From contig CM019719.1 in the NCBI GenBank assembly GCA_009760885.1, forward strand, positions 27,771,084 to 27,835,083: DNA of 64,000 nucleotides. Reading direction: 5' to 3'. Position 1 is the stretch's first letter; each line of letters starts with the position of its first letter. The notes below the pieces were generated by a model. The model was given only the letters and a program-made list of their open reading frames with translations, was not told where the DNA came from and did not search any database. The position numbers and the translations under genes are program-made. Source of the DNA: Achatina immaculata. Lineage: Eukaryota; Mollusca; Gastropoda; Stylommatophora; Achatinidae. Below are positions 10,766-20,960 of the stretch, piece by piece.

Positions 10766-10768
<3 letters not shown>

Positions 10769-10800
<32 letters not shown>

Positions 10801-10842
10801 ATATATATATATATGTATATATATATGTATATATATATATAC
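10769..10842. repeat. (AT)n microsatellite
   Basis: Nearly pure TA repeat with a few TG interruptions, lying between two LINE fragments of opposite orientation. Confidence 0.95.
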
Positions 10843-11155
10843 AAAACTATAATAAGACCAGCCGTCCTGTATGGATTAGAAACGTGGAGTACAACAAAGA
10901 AAGATGAACAACAGTTGCAGATCCCCGAGAACAAGATCCTAAGATGAATCTTTGGGCCCATAAAGGATACCAACAATGGAGAATGGAAAGCTAGAAAAAA
11001 ATTTGCTGAACTGAACAGCTTATTTACATCCAAGCGAATTATAAATGTCTTGAAAATGAACAGATTACGCTAGTTGGGCCATGTAGAAAGAATGGAAGAG
11101 AACAGACAAACGAGACTTATATAAGCGCAAGAGATAAGAGGAAACAAGATCAAAT
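10843..11155 (+). mobile_element. LINE fragment (family D), C-terminal part of RT ORF
   Basis: Plus strand gives KTIIRPAVLYGLETWSTTKK, then DEQQLQ and FGPIKDTNNGEWKARK with one in-frame stop. Same family as the twin-primed copy at 29049-29504. Confidence 0.7.
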
Positions 11156-11499
11156 ATACACATAATTTTATACGAGCGTATTTCACAAAATCAAATTTAA
11201 ACAGCATTGAAAAATTACAGTACATATTATGATATGAAAGTTGTTGTGGATTTATTAGTGTGACGAGATAACATAACTTAGAAGGTCTGCCTGCTTACAA
11301 GATTGTCGCCGGATCTTTTCAAGTTGGCTGTGTATACAGTGAAGTTTCATAACATGGTGCTCTAACAAAGATGAGCAGTGCTCGGGGAATCTTATGAAAG
11401 TCTTCGTGAGCTTCCTTCTAAGTAACTTTTTGCGTGACGTCGTCCTCATCTTCATCTTCTTCTTCATCATCTTTCTCTTTTTCCAGGACATGTTCGTCA

Positions 11500-11925
11500 T
11501 TCAGAGAGAGAGTGAGAGTGTGTGTGAGTGAGGGAGAGAGAGTGAGAGAGATAGAGAGAGAGTGAATGAGTGAGAGAGAGTGAGTAAAATAGAGAAAGTG
11601 AGTGAGAGAGTGGGTGAGAGAAAGAGAGTGAGTGAGGGAGAGAGTCAGTGAGAGAGAAAGTCAGTGTGAGAGAGTGTGAGCGAGAGAGATGAGAAGAGAG
11701 TGAGTGAGAGAGAGAGAGACTGAGAGTGAGTGAGTGAGTGAGTGAGTGAGTGAGTGAGAGAGAGTGGGTGAGAGAAAGAGAGTGAGTGAGGGAGAGAGTC
11801 AGTGAGAGAGTGTGAGTGAGTGAGTGAGTGAGTGAGTGAGTGAGTGAGTGAGTGAGTGAGTGAGTGAGTGAGTGAGTGAGGGAGGGAGGGAGTGAGGGAG
11901 GGAGCGAGCGAGCGAACGAAACGAA
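11500..11925. repeat. (GAGT)n/(GA)n simple-sequence block
   Basis: Roughly 420 bp of gagt and ga repeats, with a pure gagt core at 11815-11880. The 151-codon minus-strand ORF (Ser-Leu-Thr-His repeats) is an artefact of the repeat. Confidence 0.95.
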
Positions 11926-11939
11926 ATTATCTACATCCA

Positions 11940-12440
11940 CCCAAGCCTGCACCTCCTCTTCACTAACACTAAACTTCTCCGAATGTGTTACTTAATCCAA
12001 GATCTGTTATTGAGTTTCACGTGAATCATACGATCAGGAGTCGGATACCCCACTCGGCTCGGCTGTACGTACGACAGTTTTGTCAGAATGCAAGACCATT
12101 GGTTATTTGTTTTATTTCATAGGCCTAAATTTACATTTTAAATTTATACCTTTTGGTATTACCGGTTAATCGGATGCCGATTAAGAGAGATTCTGCTGTA
12201 ATTTCGTCTTTTGTAGTTGCAAGCCATGTACAATTTCTTTTTTTTTCCTTCTTAAGTCTAGAAGATTTGCCAGTCACAAATTATAACTCAAACAATTTGC
12301 GATAATACTGAATTCCACTCTCACAAGATCTTGAATTCTAAAGTTTATTTCTCGTCAAGGAAATCTAATCTAATTTTCTCGGAAAGTTGTCTTATCGTGT
12401 ACTTTTTTTCTTCCATCTCGTGACAAAATATTCAATATTT
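11940..12440. other. Intron DNA, nothing recognised
   Basis: AT-rich, without ORFs or recognised repeats. Confidence 0.5.
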
Positions 12441-12467
12441 TTCTTCTTTTGGAAAAAAGTGTTTATT

Positions 12468-12470
<3 letters not shown>

Positions 12471-12515
<45 letters not shown>
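12471..12515. repeat. (CT)n tract, split intronic polypyrimidine tract
   Basis: About 22 CT dinucleotides just before a CR1-like LINE. The same TCTCTCTC sequence reappears at 13180-13188 after the LINE, directly before the exon 5 acceptor, as expected for a target-site duplication in a pyrimidine tract. Confidence 0.8.
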
Positions 12516-12517
<2 letters not shown>

Positions 12518-13180
12518 ACTAATCATCACAAACGTATCAAAATACTACCTCTTAAGAACAGGTTCCTCTTCAACAAAGCCAAGTTAGTACATCAAATTCT
12601 TTCACGGCATGCCCCGCCTTATCTATGGAACCTGTTTAAATTTAGCCCAAAGTGCAGCCAACGCTTGAACAACATATGTCTTCCAAAACCTAGGCTTGAT
12701 CTTTACAAGAAAAATTTAGTCATTCTGCTGCTCATCTTTGGAATAACCTCCAATCCTATATAAAAAATTTAAATTATACTCCTTCCTACAACTACAAGCT
12801 TTCCCAATATCTATTTGATGTCGACTACATGCCTCCATGAATTATAAAACTTAAAAGTTATCTTAAGCTGCTCTTACAGACACCGAATACAATTAATTGT
12901 TTTCTGAATAGTCCCCAAAATTTTGTTTAGTAGATAGTCATTTATAATGTATGTAGTTACTTCTGTACTGAGTGAATGTTTAAGAGCGAAACGTAAATGT
13001 TATATTTTATTTTATGTCTCTCAGCTTCAATGTTAGTTATGTTTGTTATATGAACAGCATATTTGTAGAATGTCTGGAATAGAGTGAAAGATGTATGATA
13101 AAGGGCAGAATGTCAGACGGGCCTGCGTGCCCAATTCTTAACCCTTTTGAAATAAAGATCAATCAATCAATCAATCAATC
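12516..13180 (+). mobile_element. CR1/Jockey-type LINE 3' end inserted at the exon 5 splice acceptor
   Basis: Plus-strand 5'-truncated copy: ORF end TNHHKRIKILPLKNRFLFNK, then LVHQILSRHAPPYLWNLFKF, then stop after DVDYMPP. A 3' UTR with ggcctgcgtgcccaattctt, AATAAA at 13151-13156 and an (AATC)5 tail follow. The tail ends 13 bases before exon 5. One or more frame breaks (VILLLIFGIT for the expected SHSAAHLWNT). Confidence 0.88.
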
Positions 13181-13193
13181 TCTCTCTCCCCAG

Positions 13194-13322
13194 GTGGCAC
13201 CTTACCATTCCACGCCTCCGAAAGAAATTTACGCAATGGTACCTCTTTACTCCATCCCAACTTTTTTAGATATTGACACCCGGCGACAGAATCCTGGAAA
13301 ACATCGCCGAATCACGAAACAG
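13194..13322 (+). CDS. WD-repeat protein, exon 5
   Basis: 129 nt, 43 codons, phase 0 in and out, ending in CAG|GTGAGC. The product is VAPYHSTPPKEIYAMVPLYS followed by a basic end (DTRRQNPGKHRRITKQ), in keeping with the tail of this protein family. The acceptor TCTCTCTCCCCAG directly abuts the 3' tail of a CR1-like LINE. The original polypyrimidine tract was evidently the insertion target, and the piece next to the exon is a 13-bp remnant, apparently still sufficient. Confidence 0.82.
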
Positions 13323-13366
13323 GTGAGCTTTTCTTGTTAACAAGTTTATGTGCTTGATTCTCTGCG

Positions 13367-13368
<2 letters not shown>

Positions 13369-13419
<51 letters not shown>
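13369..13419. repeat. (TA)n microsatellite
   Basis: About 25 TA dinucleotides just after exon 5, directly before a LINE 3' end. Confidence 0.95.
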
Positions 13420-13422
<3 letters not shown>

Positions 13423-13693
13423 TCAGCAAGTCATTTGCATGTCCCCTTGCGGAACTTTGCCTCCCTGACAGCTCTCTTGTAGGCCTCTCGGTTGTAAGCA
13501 AGACGCCCTGCTGTTGATGCATCCATGCTTACAGCCATCTTCGCCGTGGTCGTCCTCTCTCTCTTTCTCTCTTTATGAATCTTTCCAAGACGGTCATCTC
13601 TAAATTCTCGTGACGTTTAATATATAAAAAAAATATTTAAGTTTTTAATCCTATTTACTAGCCAGCCTTCTTCAGTATCAAGTTCTTGTAGTA
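13420..13693 (-). mobile_element. RTE-like LINE (family A), 3' part, split by a SINE
   Basis: Minus-strand LINE with a CAGT-type tail. It carries the same YFGHIKRH...RGRPRRRW C-terminal coding as other family A copies, with small deletions. It continues at 14135 after a SINE insertion. Confidence 0.8.
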
Positions 13694-14134
13694 GGTAAGT
13701 AAAATTCACGTTCCCATGTCATTAAGGCTTATCGGGGAACAAGGTGTTAGGCCCGTATTTTCCACGACCTTGGGCACATGAAGGTGCGATGTGGTCAGTA
13801 TCAGGCCTGGCCGGTTTACCTTCCCAGGTTTCTCTGGTACCCGTTTTTAGAGGCTGGGTCAACCCAGGGGCCTTTTTGTTTTCTTTTTTGGCGTGTACCA
13901 GAAAAAATCTAACCACTCAGCTAACCACTCAGCTAACCACTCAGCTAACCACTCAGCTAACCATCATCTAACCACACAGCTAACCACTCAGCTAACCACT
14001 CAGCTAACCATCATCTAACCACACAGCTAACCACTCAGCTAACCACTCAGCTAACCATCATCTAACCACACAGCTAACCACTCAGCTAACCACAAGCTAA
14101 CCACTCAGCTAACCACTCAGCTAACCAGGCCGCT
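13694..14134 (-). mobile_element. tRNA-derived SINE with expanded 12-bp A-box array, nested in a LINE
   Basis: Inserted in LINE family A with a 14-bp target-site duplication AAGTTCTTGTAGTA (13680-13693 and 14135-14148). Body shared with the copies at 53356-53635 and 38975-39265 (ggtgttaggcccgtattttc). On the minus strand the right end is a tRNA-like head (GGTTAGCTGAGTGGTTAG, A-box type). That head is expanded into a tandem array at 13908-14125. Confidence 0.82.
13908..14125. repeat. 12-bp array (ctaaccactcag)n
   Basis: About 17 units with occasional ctaaccatcat and ctaaccacacag variants that recur as 46-bp blocks. On the minus strand the unit is ggttagctgagt, which is the A-box part of the SINE's tRNA-like head. 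Confidence 0.92.
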
Positions 14135-14877
14135 AAGTTCTTGTAGTATGGATATATTTGTTCTTTTTTCTGCTCATGATATTTGAAGAACTCTTCTGTA
14201 GCATTTACATTCAAAGGCATGTACGTGTTTCTCAGCTGTTTTGTTAAGTGTCCAGGTCTCACAGGCATATTTTGCGATGGGAAAGATGCATGCCCTTAAA
14301 ATTCTGATTTGTGTAGTTCTCTTTGTCCCTCTCCACAGCTTCTTTAATTGTTGTATTTTCTGAAGAACGATAGATGTCCTCCTTTTAATCTCCTCATTGT
14401 ATCTCCATTATTAGTTAATAATGATCCAAGATATTACAAACTCTCCACTTTTTCCAAATTTTCCTCACTGATAAATATTTCAGCTGCCTTGTTTGTTTTA
14501 TCATTTGTCATCAATTCTGATTTCTTCGCATTAAGATAGAGGTTTTGCTCTTCGCTATTCTTACGGACTGACATAATTAGTTTTTCCGTTCTTTTTTTGT
14601 GTTATTGACAGCAATACTGTGTCATCAGCATATCTAATCTCTGGTATTTTATAACCTCCAATTTTTACAGCATTGTAATATTCTTTGTCTACATCTTCTC
14701 CAATATTCCTCACTATATTTTCAGTACACAAGTTAAATAAGTAAGGCGATAGTATGCACCCCTTACGGACCCCTTGTTTTATGTCAAACAAAGTTGTTGT
14801 TTCACCATTTATTCTTACTACTACCTGTTGGTCTAGATACAGCAGTGATGTTAATTGTATCAAATGTGTTGGAAATC
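14135..14877 (-). mobile_element. RTE-like LINE (family A), 5' part of the split copy
   Basis: Resumes exactly where 13693 stops. Minus strand encodes IQLTSLLYLDQQVVVRINGE, KQGVRKGCILSPYLFNL and IRYADDTVLLS, the reverse transcriptase palm with the YADD catalytic box. Frame breaks occur after KKNGKTN. It is truncated near MGFPTH relative to the copy at 57542. Confidence 0.85.
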
Positions 14878-15549
14878 ACATTACTTTCGTGCATGTGCGT
14901 AATATAAATAGCCCGCTAGTATTATAATTATACACGCAGATTCTCGTACGTCAGACGGTGCGTGGAACGTAGTGGGGAAAAGGAGGAAATAAACTTTAAC
15001 TGTGGGCGGGGTTTAGAACTGAGACAGACAGACAGACAGACAAACACAGACACAGACAGACAGACACCAGCAACACTGACTGACAGCAAATTTATCCTAC
15101 AACGAACTTTAAACTGAAACATTATCTGTAGCTGAAGGCCGAAGAAATACTTGAGATGAGGACAGATAATTAATCTAAGATGAAATATACTTCATAATAC
15201 TGAATCCAGGATTTCTATGTTCTAGCTTAGCGGTTCTAAACCTGTGGTCCGCGAATGACAAGTGGTTCTAGGAGCATTACAAGATTCTCCGAAACTGCGC
15301 TATCGAGTTGATGTAGAGCGCCAGCTTCTAAACATTAAGGGTTCATGACATTGCATTATTAATGTAAGATAATTGTCAGCAACTTATATTTAGTTGACAA
15401 AGTTGTCATTGAAAGTAAAAAGTTTGTGAACTTGATGTTCATCAAGATCCACGCACAAAACTGCTGTACATTCTCCTGTTACTGGTTATTAGTAATTATG
15501 TTTTTAGCGAAGATACCCTCAACGAAAAGTTTGATTCTCATCTCCGCAG
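14878..15549. other. Intron DNA, possible hAT-type MITE remnant
   Basis: Contains (GACA)n at 15021-15065 and, near 15228-15260, agcggttctaaacctgtggt, which resembles hAT terminal repeats. A matching right end (aaaagtttgtgaac near 15418) is weak. No exon before 15550. Confidence 0.35.
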
Positions 15550-15649
15550 ATGATGCACCAGTTCAGCGCCATCACCTCGGACAATGATAAAGCTCAGATA
15601 TTCACATCCTCCACAACGTCTAGTGAATTTCATATTCCCAATACGGGAG
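15550..15649 (+). CDS. WD-repeat protein, exon 6 (probable)
   Basis: Acceptor CTCCGCAG and donor G|GTATGT at 15650. It is 100 nt; read in the phase left by exon 5 it gives MMHQFSAITSDNDKAQIFTS, then STTSSEFHIPNTG with one base left over. It is short and Ser/Thr-rich, so homology support is weak; the splice signals and open phase are the main evidence. The one-base remainder does not agree with the phase-0 entry needed by exon 7, so an exon of 3n+2 bases is probably missing in the 9.3 kb intron that follows. Confidence 0.65.
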
Positions 15650-16344
15650 GTATGTTACAAAAACGTGATAGTCTATGTGGGGAACATACAGGAACAAACA
15701 AACAACTTGAAGATCAAACGTGACAACGCCATGCAATCAGCTTGGTATATACTCAGGCCATGGTATGTATAAGACATATTGAACATAATAGTCGTTAGAT
15801 GAGCAGTCAGTCAGTCTCGAAGTAACACAGTGACGGTAGAGCCATGTTCTGTTTATGAACAGTACCACAGACAGATGACAAAAGGACAATGAATCAGTCG
15901 GTCAGTCATGCAGATAAAGATTCACACAAAGACTAGTATAATGAATATAAAATACATACCTTCAAAATCTCCCACTTTATACTGATCAAGGGCCAACCAC
16001 CGACCAGGTGTCAGTGAAGAGCGCAATGAGCATTACAGAGCAACAAAGAACAGACGTGTCCTATAACAAGAGCCCTAGAACATCAAAAAGAAGGTAATCA
16101 TGGCTGCCTTATCTACCTGCATAGTTTAATCACGCAGAAAACTTTCTCAGAAAAAGCTCGCTATCTTTTTTCCGTACATATTTTCCCCCCGTTTTATTCA
16201 TTCTCATGGCTGTTCTTTTCTTCGGACTTTGCTAAAAAATTTCTTACCGATTTTTTTTAACATTCCCTAGAGTGGTTATGGATGTAAAATCGCACACTAA
16301 AAAGGACTGAGTCTAATTAACATTAATTACTGTGTAATATAATT

Positions 16345-16755
16345 CATTCATTCATTCATTTCCATGTCCCTTGCGGAAACTTTGCCTCCCAAACAGCACT
16401 CCTGTAGGCCTCTCGGTTGGGAGCAAGATGGCCTGCTGCTGATGCGTCCATTTGCAGATCGTCAATGATTTCTTGCAGCCATCTTCGTTTTGGTCTTCCT
16501 CTTTTTCTTTTTCCCATTATGTATCCTTCCAATATGGTCTTCTCTAAATTATCATGACATTTAATGTGTCCAAAATATTTAAGTTTTCTCTCTTTAATCC
16601 TCTTCACTAGCCAGCCTTCTTCAATATTAAGCTCTTGTAGTATAGATATATTTGTTCTTTTTTGTGTCCACGATATTTGGAGAACTCTTCTGTAGCATTT
16701 ACATTCAAAGGCATTTATGTGTTTCTCAGCTGTTTTGTTAAGTGTCCACGTCAGC
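16345..16755 (-). mobile_element. RTE-like LINE (family A), 5'-truncated, 11-bp TSD
   Basis: Minus strand encodes KRIKERKLKYFGHIKCHDNL, then GYIMGKRKRGRPKRRWLQEI. The tail is (ATTC)3. The target-site duplication GTAATATAATT lies at 16334-16344 and 16756-16766. Directly to the right lies a family B LINE in the other orientation. Confidence 0.88.
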
Positions 16756-16766
16756 GTAATATAATT

Positions 16767-17155
16767 ACTGACAATAAATTAGACTCTTTCGGAAACAAAT
16801 GCCTCAGGAAAATGCTCGGTATAAAGTGGAACGAATTCAAGAACAACGCAGACATAAGACAGATGGCCTGTCTCATGGGTGATCAGAAAAAGAAGATGGA
16901 CATATATCGGTCATGTGCTGAGAAGAAACAACCAGAGAATCCCAAAACAATTTCTCAAATGGAACACAACAGGCCGAAGAAAAAGAGGTCGACCAAGTGA
17001 AACTCTAAAGAGGACGTTGTTAAGAGAGGCCAGTTTAATGGGAATAACATCCCTTGATGAGGTTGAAAAGCTCACCGAAAACAGGAAATCTTGGCAATCT
17101 TACCATGCGAGAACAATATGATGTTTAACATCACGGGAAGGGTGCAAAATGTAAG
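16767..17155 (+). mobile_element. RTE-like LINE (family B) fragment
   Basis: Plus strand encodes LDSFGNKCLRKMLGIKWNEF, then IRKRRWTYIGHVLRRNNQRI and GRRKRGRPSETLKRTLLREA in a shifted frame. Ends near caatatgatgtttaacatca. Fossil. Confidence 0.8.
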
Positions 17156-17451
17156 CACAAATGCACCGCCAGGGTTTGTCCCTTTTGAGGTGGTCCTATT
17201 CGAAGACAACTATCACTGGATCATGTAGAAAGAATGTGCCTTCACGCCACGTTCATACACGCATGCATATATATATATAAGGATATAGAAAAAGAACAAG
17301 ACCAGAAGATCAGCCATAGCAAATATGCAGCAACATTGTAGAAAAAAAGACATAAGATAACTTTGGGTCAGCTGCAGAGAGAGAAAGCCAGGAACAAAAA
17401 TGAATGAATGATGTACCTGTAGAAGAGAGTTTTAAATGCTTTGAGCCCTGA

Positions 17452-18052
17452 TGAGTGATTGATTGATTGATTGATTGATCTTTATTTCAAAAGGGTTAAG
17501 AATTGGGCACGCAGGCCCGTCTGACATTCTGCCCTTTATCATACATCTTTCACTCTATTCCAGACATTCTACAAATATGCTGTTCATGTAACAAACATAA
17601 CTAACATTGAAGCTGAGAGACATAAAATAAAATATAACATTTACGTTTCGCTCTTTAACATTCACTCAGTACAGAAGTAACTACATACATTATAAATGAC
17701 TATCTACTAAACAAAATTTTGGGGACTATTCAGAAAACAATTAATTGTATTCGGTGTCTGTAAGAGCAGCTTAAGATAACTTTTAAGTTTTATAATTCAT
17801 GGAGGCATGTAGTCGACATCAAATAGATATTGGGAAAGCTTGTAGTTGTAGGAAGGAGTATAATTTATATTTTTTATACAGGATGGGAGGGTATTCCAAA
17901 GATGAGCAGCAGAATGACTAAATCTTTTCTTGTAAAGATTAAGACTAGGTTTTGGAAGACATATGTTGTTCAAGCGTTGGCTGCACTTTGGGCTAAATTT
18001 AAACAGGTTCCATAGATAAGGCGGGGCATGCCGTGAAAGAATTTGATGTACT
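17452..18052 (-). mobile_element. CR1/Jockey-type LINE, 3' part, split by a nested LINE
   Basis: (GATT)n tail, the 3' UTR with gggcacgcaggcccgtctga, and the ORF end (minus strand ...DVDYMPP-stop). Nearly identical to the copy at 12516-13180. Continues at 18356. Confidence 0.88.
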
Positions 18053-18061
18053 AACTTGGCT

Positions 18062-18346
18062 TAATATTGAAGAAGGCTGGCTAGTAAAGAGGATTAAAGA
18101 GAGAAAACTTAAATATTTTGGCCACATTAAACGTCATGATAATTTAGAGAAGACCGTATTGGAAGGATACATAATGGGAAAAAGAAAAAGAGGAAGACCG
18201 AAACGAAGATGGCTGCAAGACATCGTTGATGATCTGGAAATGGATGCAGCAGCAGCAGGCCATCTTGCTCACAACCGAGAGGCCTACAGGAGTGCTGTTT
18301 GGGAGGCAAAGTTCCGCAAGGGACATGCAAAGGAATGAATGAATGA
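18062..18346 (+). mobile_element. Nested RTE-like LINE (family A), 285 bp, 9-bp TSD
   Basis: Starts within NIEEGWLVKRIKERKLKYFG and runs to KFRKGHAKE-stop and a (GAAT)3 tail. The ORF is intact over its length. AACTTGGCT occurs at 18053-18061 and 18347-18355, and the uninterrupted site can be read in the sister LINE copy near 12583 (gccaagttagtacatc), which proves the insertion. Confidence 0.93.
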
Positions 18347-18355
18347 AACTTGGCT

Positions 18356-19077
18356 TTGTTGAAGAGGAACCTGTTCTTAAGATGTAGTATTTTGATACGT
18401 TTGTGATGATTAGTTGTATGTGCTTTATCTTTGTCACTAATAAGCTTTACTGCTCGCTTTTGGATAGAGCAAAGCCTCTTTGTATTTGACACTGAGCAAC
18501 CATCCTAAACTGTTGAGCAATAGTCTAAATGTGTTTGTATATGAGCTATTTAGTATGTCTTCCTAGTGTCTTGATCTATGAAGTGCTTAATTTTAGCTAA
18601 TTGGTATACTTTTTGTGCGATGAGTTTTGTTAGACATTGCACATGAGAGTTCCAGGTCAGATGTTGGTCAATATTAAGACCTAGTGTTTTGTGCTCGCTA
18701 ACATTTTCTATCTGTGATGTTTCTGTACAGAGCCGAAGTGTTGTTTTTGTTGCGTTTTGTAGTTTCTGTCTTGTTGTTATGAGCATTGATTTTGTTTTAT
18801 CGGTGTTTATAATCATGCCATTATTTTTGCTCCATCCAATTAAATTGTATAACTCGACCTGAAGAGTTGATTCTAGATTAACACAATCGTAGTCACTGGT
18901 GTAGACTATGCAATCATCGGCAAAAAGGTCACAAGAAGCGTGTTTAAGATGAAGTGGAAGATCATTAATATGGATAGCAAAGAGCAACGGGCCTAGAATA
19001 GAACCTTGCGAAGGTAAACGGAAGGTACCGTATGACCACTGAGACTTTTGACTTGCTTTTTGGCATACCGACATCAC
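18356..19077 (-). mobile_element. CR1/Jockey-type LINE, RT part of the split copy
   Basis: Minus strand encodes QGSILGPLLFAIHINDLPLH, then DLFADDCIVYTSDYDCVNLE (FADD catalytic box), KTLGLNIDQHLTWNSHVQCL and, nearer the left, TKRLCSIQKRAVKLISDKDK. These are RT motifs and the region after them. The 5' end is unclear at about 19077-19180, close to the hAT insertion. Confidence 0.88.
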
Positions 19078-19500
19078 AGGATGCGGTGACGTTACCAGAA
19101 TATAAAGTCGTGATGTTCTACATCTGCGGAGAAATCTGGCTCAGATGTCTGCACCCACTTTTACCAATCACATCTCGTTTGCGTTATAAAGCTAAGGGCC
19201 CCCCGGGTCACATTTGTTGTCATGAGTGCCACACACGACAGCTAATTGAAGTCATTTAATAAAAATTATTGCAGAATATTTGTATTACTTAAACTTAGAA
19301 ACATACAATGTGTATACAAATGAGTGGCTAGTCACATGCATGAATGCAAAGTAATGAAGTAGTTTATCAAAAGAAAAAAAAACGAAATTTTAAAGGGCAA
19401 CATAGACGTGTATGCAACAGCAACAAATACATTTACAAAAATTACAACGGTTCAGAATGAACAATTATCTACGGCTATTTTTGTGTTTTGTCCTGAGGCT

Positions 19501-20960
19501 TTACACCTTTTTAATGACCAGTTTTGCTATGTCTGGCTGACATGTCCGTGCAGTTCCGACTTTGATCAGAGATGACAAGTGTTGATCAGTCAGGCTTGGT
19601 CTCTGAGAAGGTTTTGTTGATTTCATGAAGGAAAATAACTGTTCACACAAATAAGTAGAACCGAATATCGCCATAATCCTTTTGGCAAAATTTCTGAAGG
19701 TTTTAAACTTTTCAGGAAGGTATGAAAAGAAACCAGGTACCCCCACTTCAAGATACTTTGCTTTGAGTGGAGAATTCGACTGCATTTCTAAAAGTTTCAC
19801 CTGCAGGCTTTCTTCTGCCTTGGCAACATCAAAAGTGAATGGTGCTGAGAATAATGCGAAGCGGTGTTTAAAAGATGAGAAATCACGAAATCTTTCCTGA
19901 AATTCTTTTGACAACAATTCCAGGTGACTGCCATACTTAGCAAAGCTAAGTACAGACTCAGTGTTGGCAGTGTTTTTCAGCTCTTTGCACTTACGAAAAT
20001 GAACTAAATTTTCATTTGATAACTGTGACTTCCATAGGCTTGGTTTTGCAATGAAGCACTTGATGTCATCATACAACTGAGTGATGAGTTTGTTTATACC
20101 TTGTAATTTCAAATTAAGATCAGTTAATTGTGCAGTAATGTCCACAGCAAAAGCCGGATCCTGGAGCCAACTTTCATCATTTATTTCATCTGTGTTTTGA
20201 CCTTTCATCTCCAAAAAGCTAATTATTTCTTGTCGGTCTCATCAATAGCAACTGAAAAATGTTCAAATCTTGATGATGTGGCCTTCAGCTGTTGTTTCAA
20301 ATCACGTGACATTTCATCGATCCGTTCAGCAAAAGTGTTGCTGGTTAATGAAATATCTTTGAATAAGTCTGGGCACACAAGTCTGGACACACAAGTCTGG
20401 ACACACAAGTCTGGACACACAAGTCTGGGCACACAAGTCTGGACACACAAGTCTGGACACACAAGTCTGGGCACACAAGTCTGGACACACAAGTCTGGAC
20501 ACACAAGTCTGGACACACAAGTCTGGGCACACAAGTCTGGACACACAAGTCTGGACACACAAGTCTGGACACACAATGTTGAGCCGTTTTTACAGGACAT
20601 TGCTTTACGAGATCTCCTTCACTGTAAGATTTCCCACTCATAGCGATCATCCGGCTGAGTTCATAGCTTGCAGTAACGGAAGCTACATTCCCTTTCTCAG
20701 TTTTCGTAAAGCAGGTCTGTTGCTGTCTCAAGTTAGCCTTCAGTTCCTTGAGTCTTGAGACACGCATTGGGCCTTCATATTTAATCGTAAGATCTATGGC
20801 TTGTTTCATAATGTTTTTTTTTCAAGTTGTACTCTTTTGTCGTGGCAATGCTGTTGTAAATTAAACAGTGTATCTTTACAGTCACCGGTGTGCAAAAATA
20901 CTGTAATTCCCATTTTTCTTGAAACACTCGCCCTTCTTCGTTCACTTTCCTTTATCTCTT
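19501..20960 (-). pseudogene. hAT transposase pseudogene
   Basis: Minus-strand pieces in order: a zinc-finger-like start (EEGRVFQEKWELQYFC, then KEYNLKKKHYETSH, 20960-20815), MKQAIDLTIKYEGPMRVSRL to KSYSEGDLVKQC (20809-20590), FKDISLTSNTFAERIDEMSR to VAIDETDKK (20365-20226), and the C-terminal dimerisation part with LQDPAFAVDITAQLTDLNLK and FGSTYLCEQLFSFMKSTKPS, ending at 19501. The order matches GTF2IRD2/ZBED-like hAT transposases. Frameshifts near 20815 and 20220, a missing middle part and the 14-bp array between KQC and FKDIS make it inactive. C-terminal coding of 237 codons is still open. Confidence 0.8.
20369..20577. repeat. 14-bp minisatellite inside the transposase ORF
   Basis: About 15 units of acacacaagtctgg with ggcaca variants. 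The 14-bp unit shifts frame each time but has no stops in any minus frame, giving the 14-residue cycle VSRLVCPDLCVQTC. It appears to have grown from the transposase codons for VCPDL just before FKDISL. Confidence 0.93.

Noticed and set aside
11497..11952. 151-codon Ser/Leu/His ORF
   Set aside because: Simple (GAGT)n repeat on the other strand.
15228..15440. hAT-type MITE (agcggttctaaacctgtggt)
   Set aside because: Only one end resembles a hAT terminus; I could not find a matching right end or an 8-bp duplication.
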